Shown here: piece by piece, positions 5,822 through 5,941 of the stretch
Numbering within the stretch: the stretch's first letter is position 1
How the letters are laid out: every line of letters starts with the position of its first letter
Source: Eubacteriales bacterium
GTDB lineage: Bacteria; Bacillota_A; Clostridia; Christensenellales; Aristaeellaceae
Direction of reading: 5' to 3'
Assembly: GCA_028692205.1 (NCBI GenBank)
Contig: JAQUXV010000180.1
Coordinates: 1 to 5,941, forward strand
DNA length: 5,941 nt
Translations under genes and position numbers: made by a program
The notes under the pieces: generated by a model
Databases searched by the model: none
What the model was told of the DNA's origin: nothing
Seen by the model: the letters and a program-made list of their open reading frames with translations, nothing else

Positions 5822-5874
5822 CCGAATAAAAAAGCGAAAAAGGTGTTGACACGAGGGCGGGATAATGGTATTAT
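5822..5874 (+). promoter_or_regulatory. Strong rRNA-type promoter with A-tract upstream element
   Basis: Perfect TTGACA at 5846-5851, a 17-bp spacer, and TATTAT at 5869-5874 preceded by TGG (5866-5868), which makes it an extended -10. Just upstream, A tracts at 5828-5833 and 5837-5841 resemble an UP element. Transcription would start near 5880-5881. It is the best promoter in the window and fits a stable-RNA operon. It diverges from the rplU promoter about 160 bp to the left. Confidence 0.85.
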
Positions 5875-5879
5875 AGTCA

Positions 5880-5941
5880 AGCTCGCTTGAGAGCGACGAA
5901 CCTTGAAAACGATACAGAGAGAACAAGAAACGCAAAGCGCA
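5880..5941 (+). other. Probable pre-16S rRNA leader, running off the window
   Basis: After the strong promoter come a small hairpin, TCGCT-TGAG-AGCGA (5883-5896), and then GAACCTTGAAAACGATACAG (5898-5917) in a purine-rich context. A C-TTGAAAAC core of this kind is common in leaders and spacers of Firmicute rRNA operons, where it lies in the antitermination and processing region ahead of 16S rRNA. No mature rRNA sequence is inside the window. A different stable-RNA gene beyond the edge cannot be excluded. Confidence 0.65.

Noticed and set aside
5647..5880. 77-codon open frame on the - strand in the rplU-rRNA intergenic region
   Set aside because: It runs through two promoters and the rplU leader, its composition is that of AT-rich noncoding DNA, and I recognise no family.

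Overview
The window looks like ordinary core chromosome from a moderately GC-rich Firmicute, most likely a member of the Clostridia. The grounds are: L27 begins with the Firmicute-type cleavable N-terminal extension and is encoded next to the Prp protease that removes it; a DUF951 gene, a family typical of Firmicutes, precedes a signal peptidase I gene; GltB and GltD are separate subunits; and strong GGAGG-type ribosome binding sites precede most genes. No mobile element, CRISPR array, defence cassette or integrated element is visible.

Left part (1-2730, + strand): the 3' end of gltB, cut by the window edge, overlaps gltD by 8 nt. Together they encode the large and small subunits of NADPH-type glutamate synthase, which makes glutamate from glutamine and 2-oxoglutarate. 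A strong rho-independent terminator closes the unit.

Middle (2731-3850, + strand): a sigma-A-type promoter (TTGAAA, 17 bp, TATAAT) drives a small zinc-ribbon-like DUF951 protein, which starts at GTG 2835, and then lepB 14 nt further on. LepB has a long, highly charged cytosolic N-terminal extension. A 17-bp hairpin between lepB and the convergent DUF554 gene probably terminates transcription in both directions.

Right part (3852-5680, - strand): reading leftward, a promoter with an extended -10, a structured rplU leader, then rplU (L21), prp and rpmA (L27) in an overlapping operon. A moderate terminator hairpin follows, and then a DUF554 membrane protein that probably starts at TTG 4547. Prp is the protease that trims the product of the next gene, so enzyme and substrate are made from one mRNA.

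Right edge (5686-5941, + strand): a very strong promoter (A-tract upstream region, TTGACA, 17 bp, TGGTATTAT) and a leader resembling Firmicute pre-16S leaders. This suggests that an rRNA operon starts just beyond the window, divergent from the ribosomal-protein operon. The roughly 255 bp between the two promoters hold a possible weaker upstream promoter and a small foldable segment, but no convincing gene.

The window is mostly well-understood housekeeping DNA. The most interesting points are the LepB extension and its altered box E, the rplU leader, the back-to-back ribosomal promoters, and the unexplained segment at 5741-5800.
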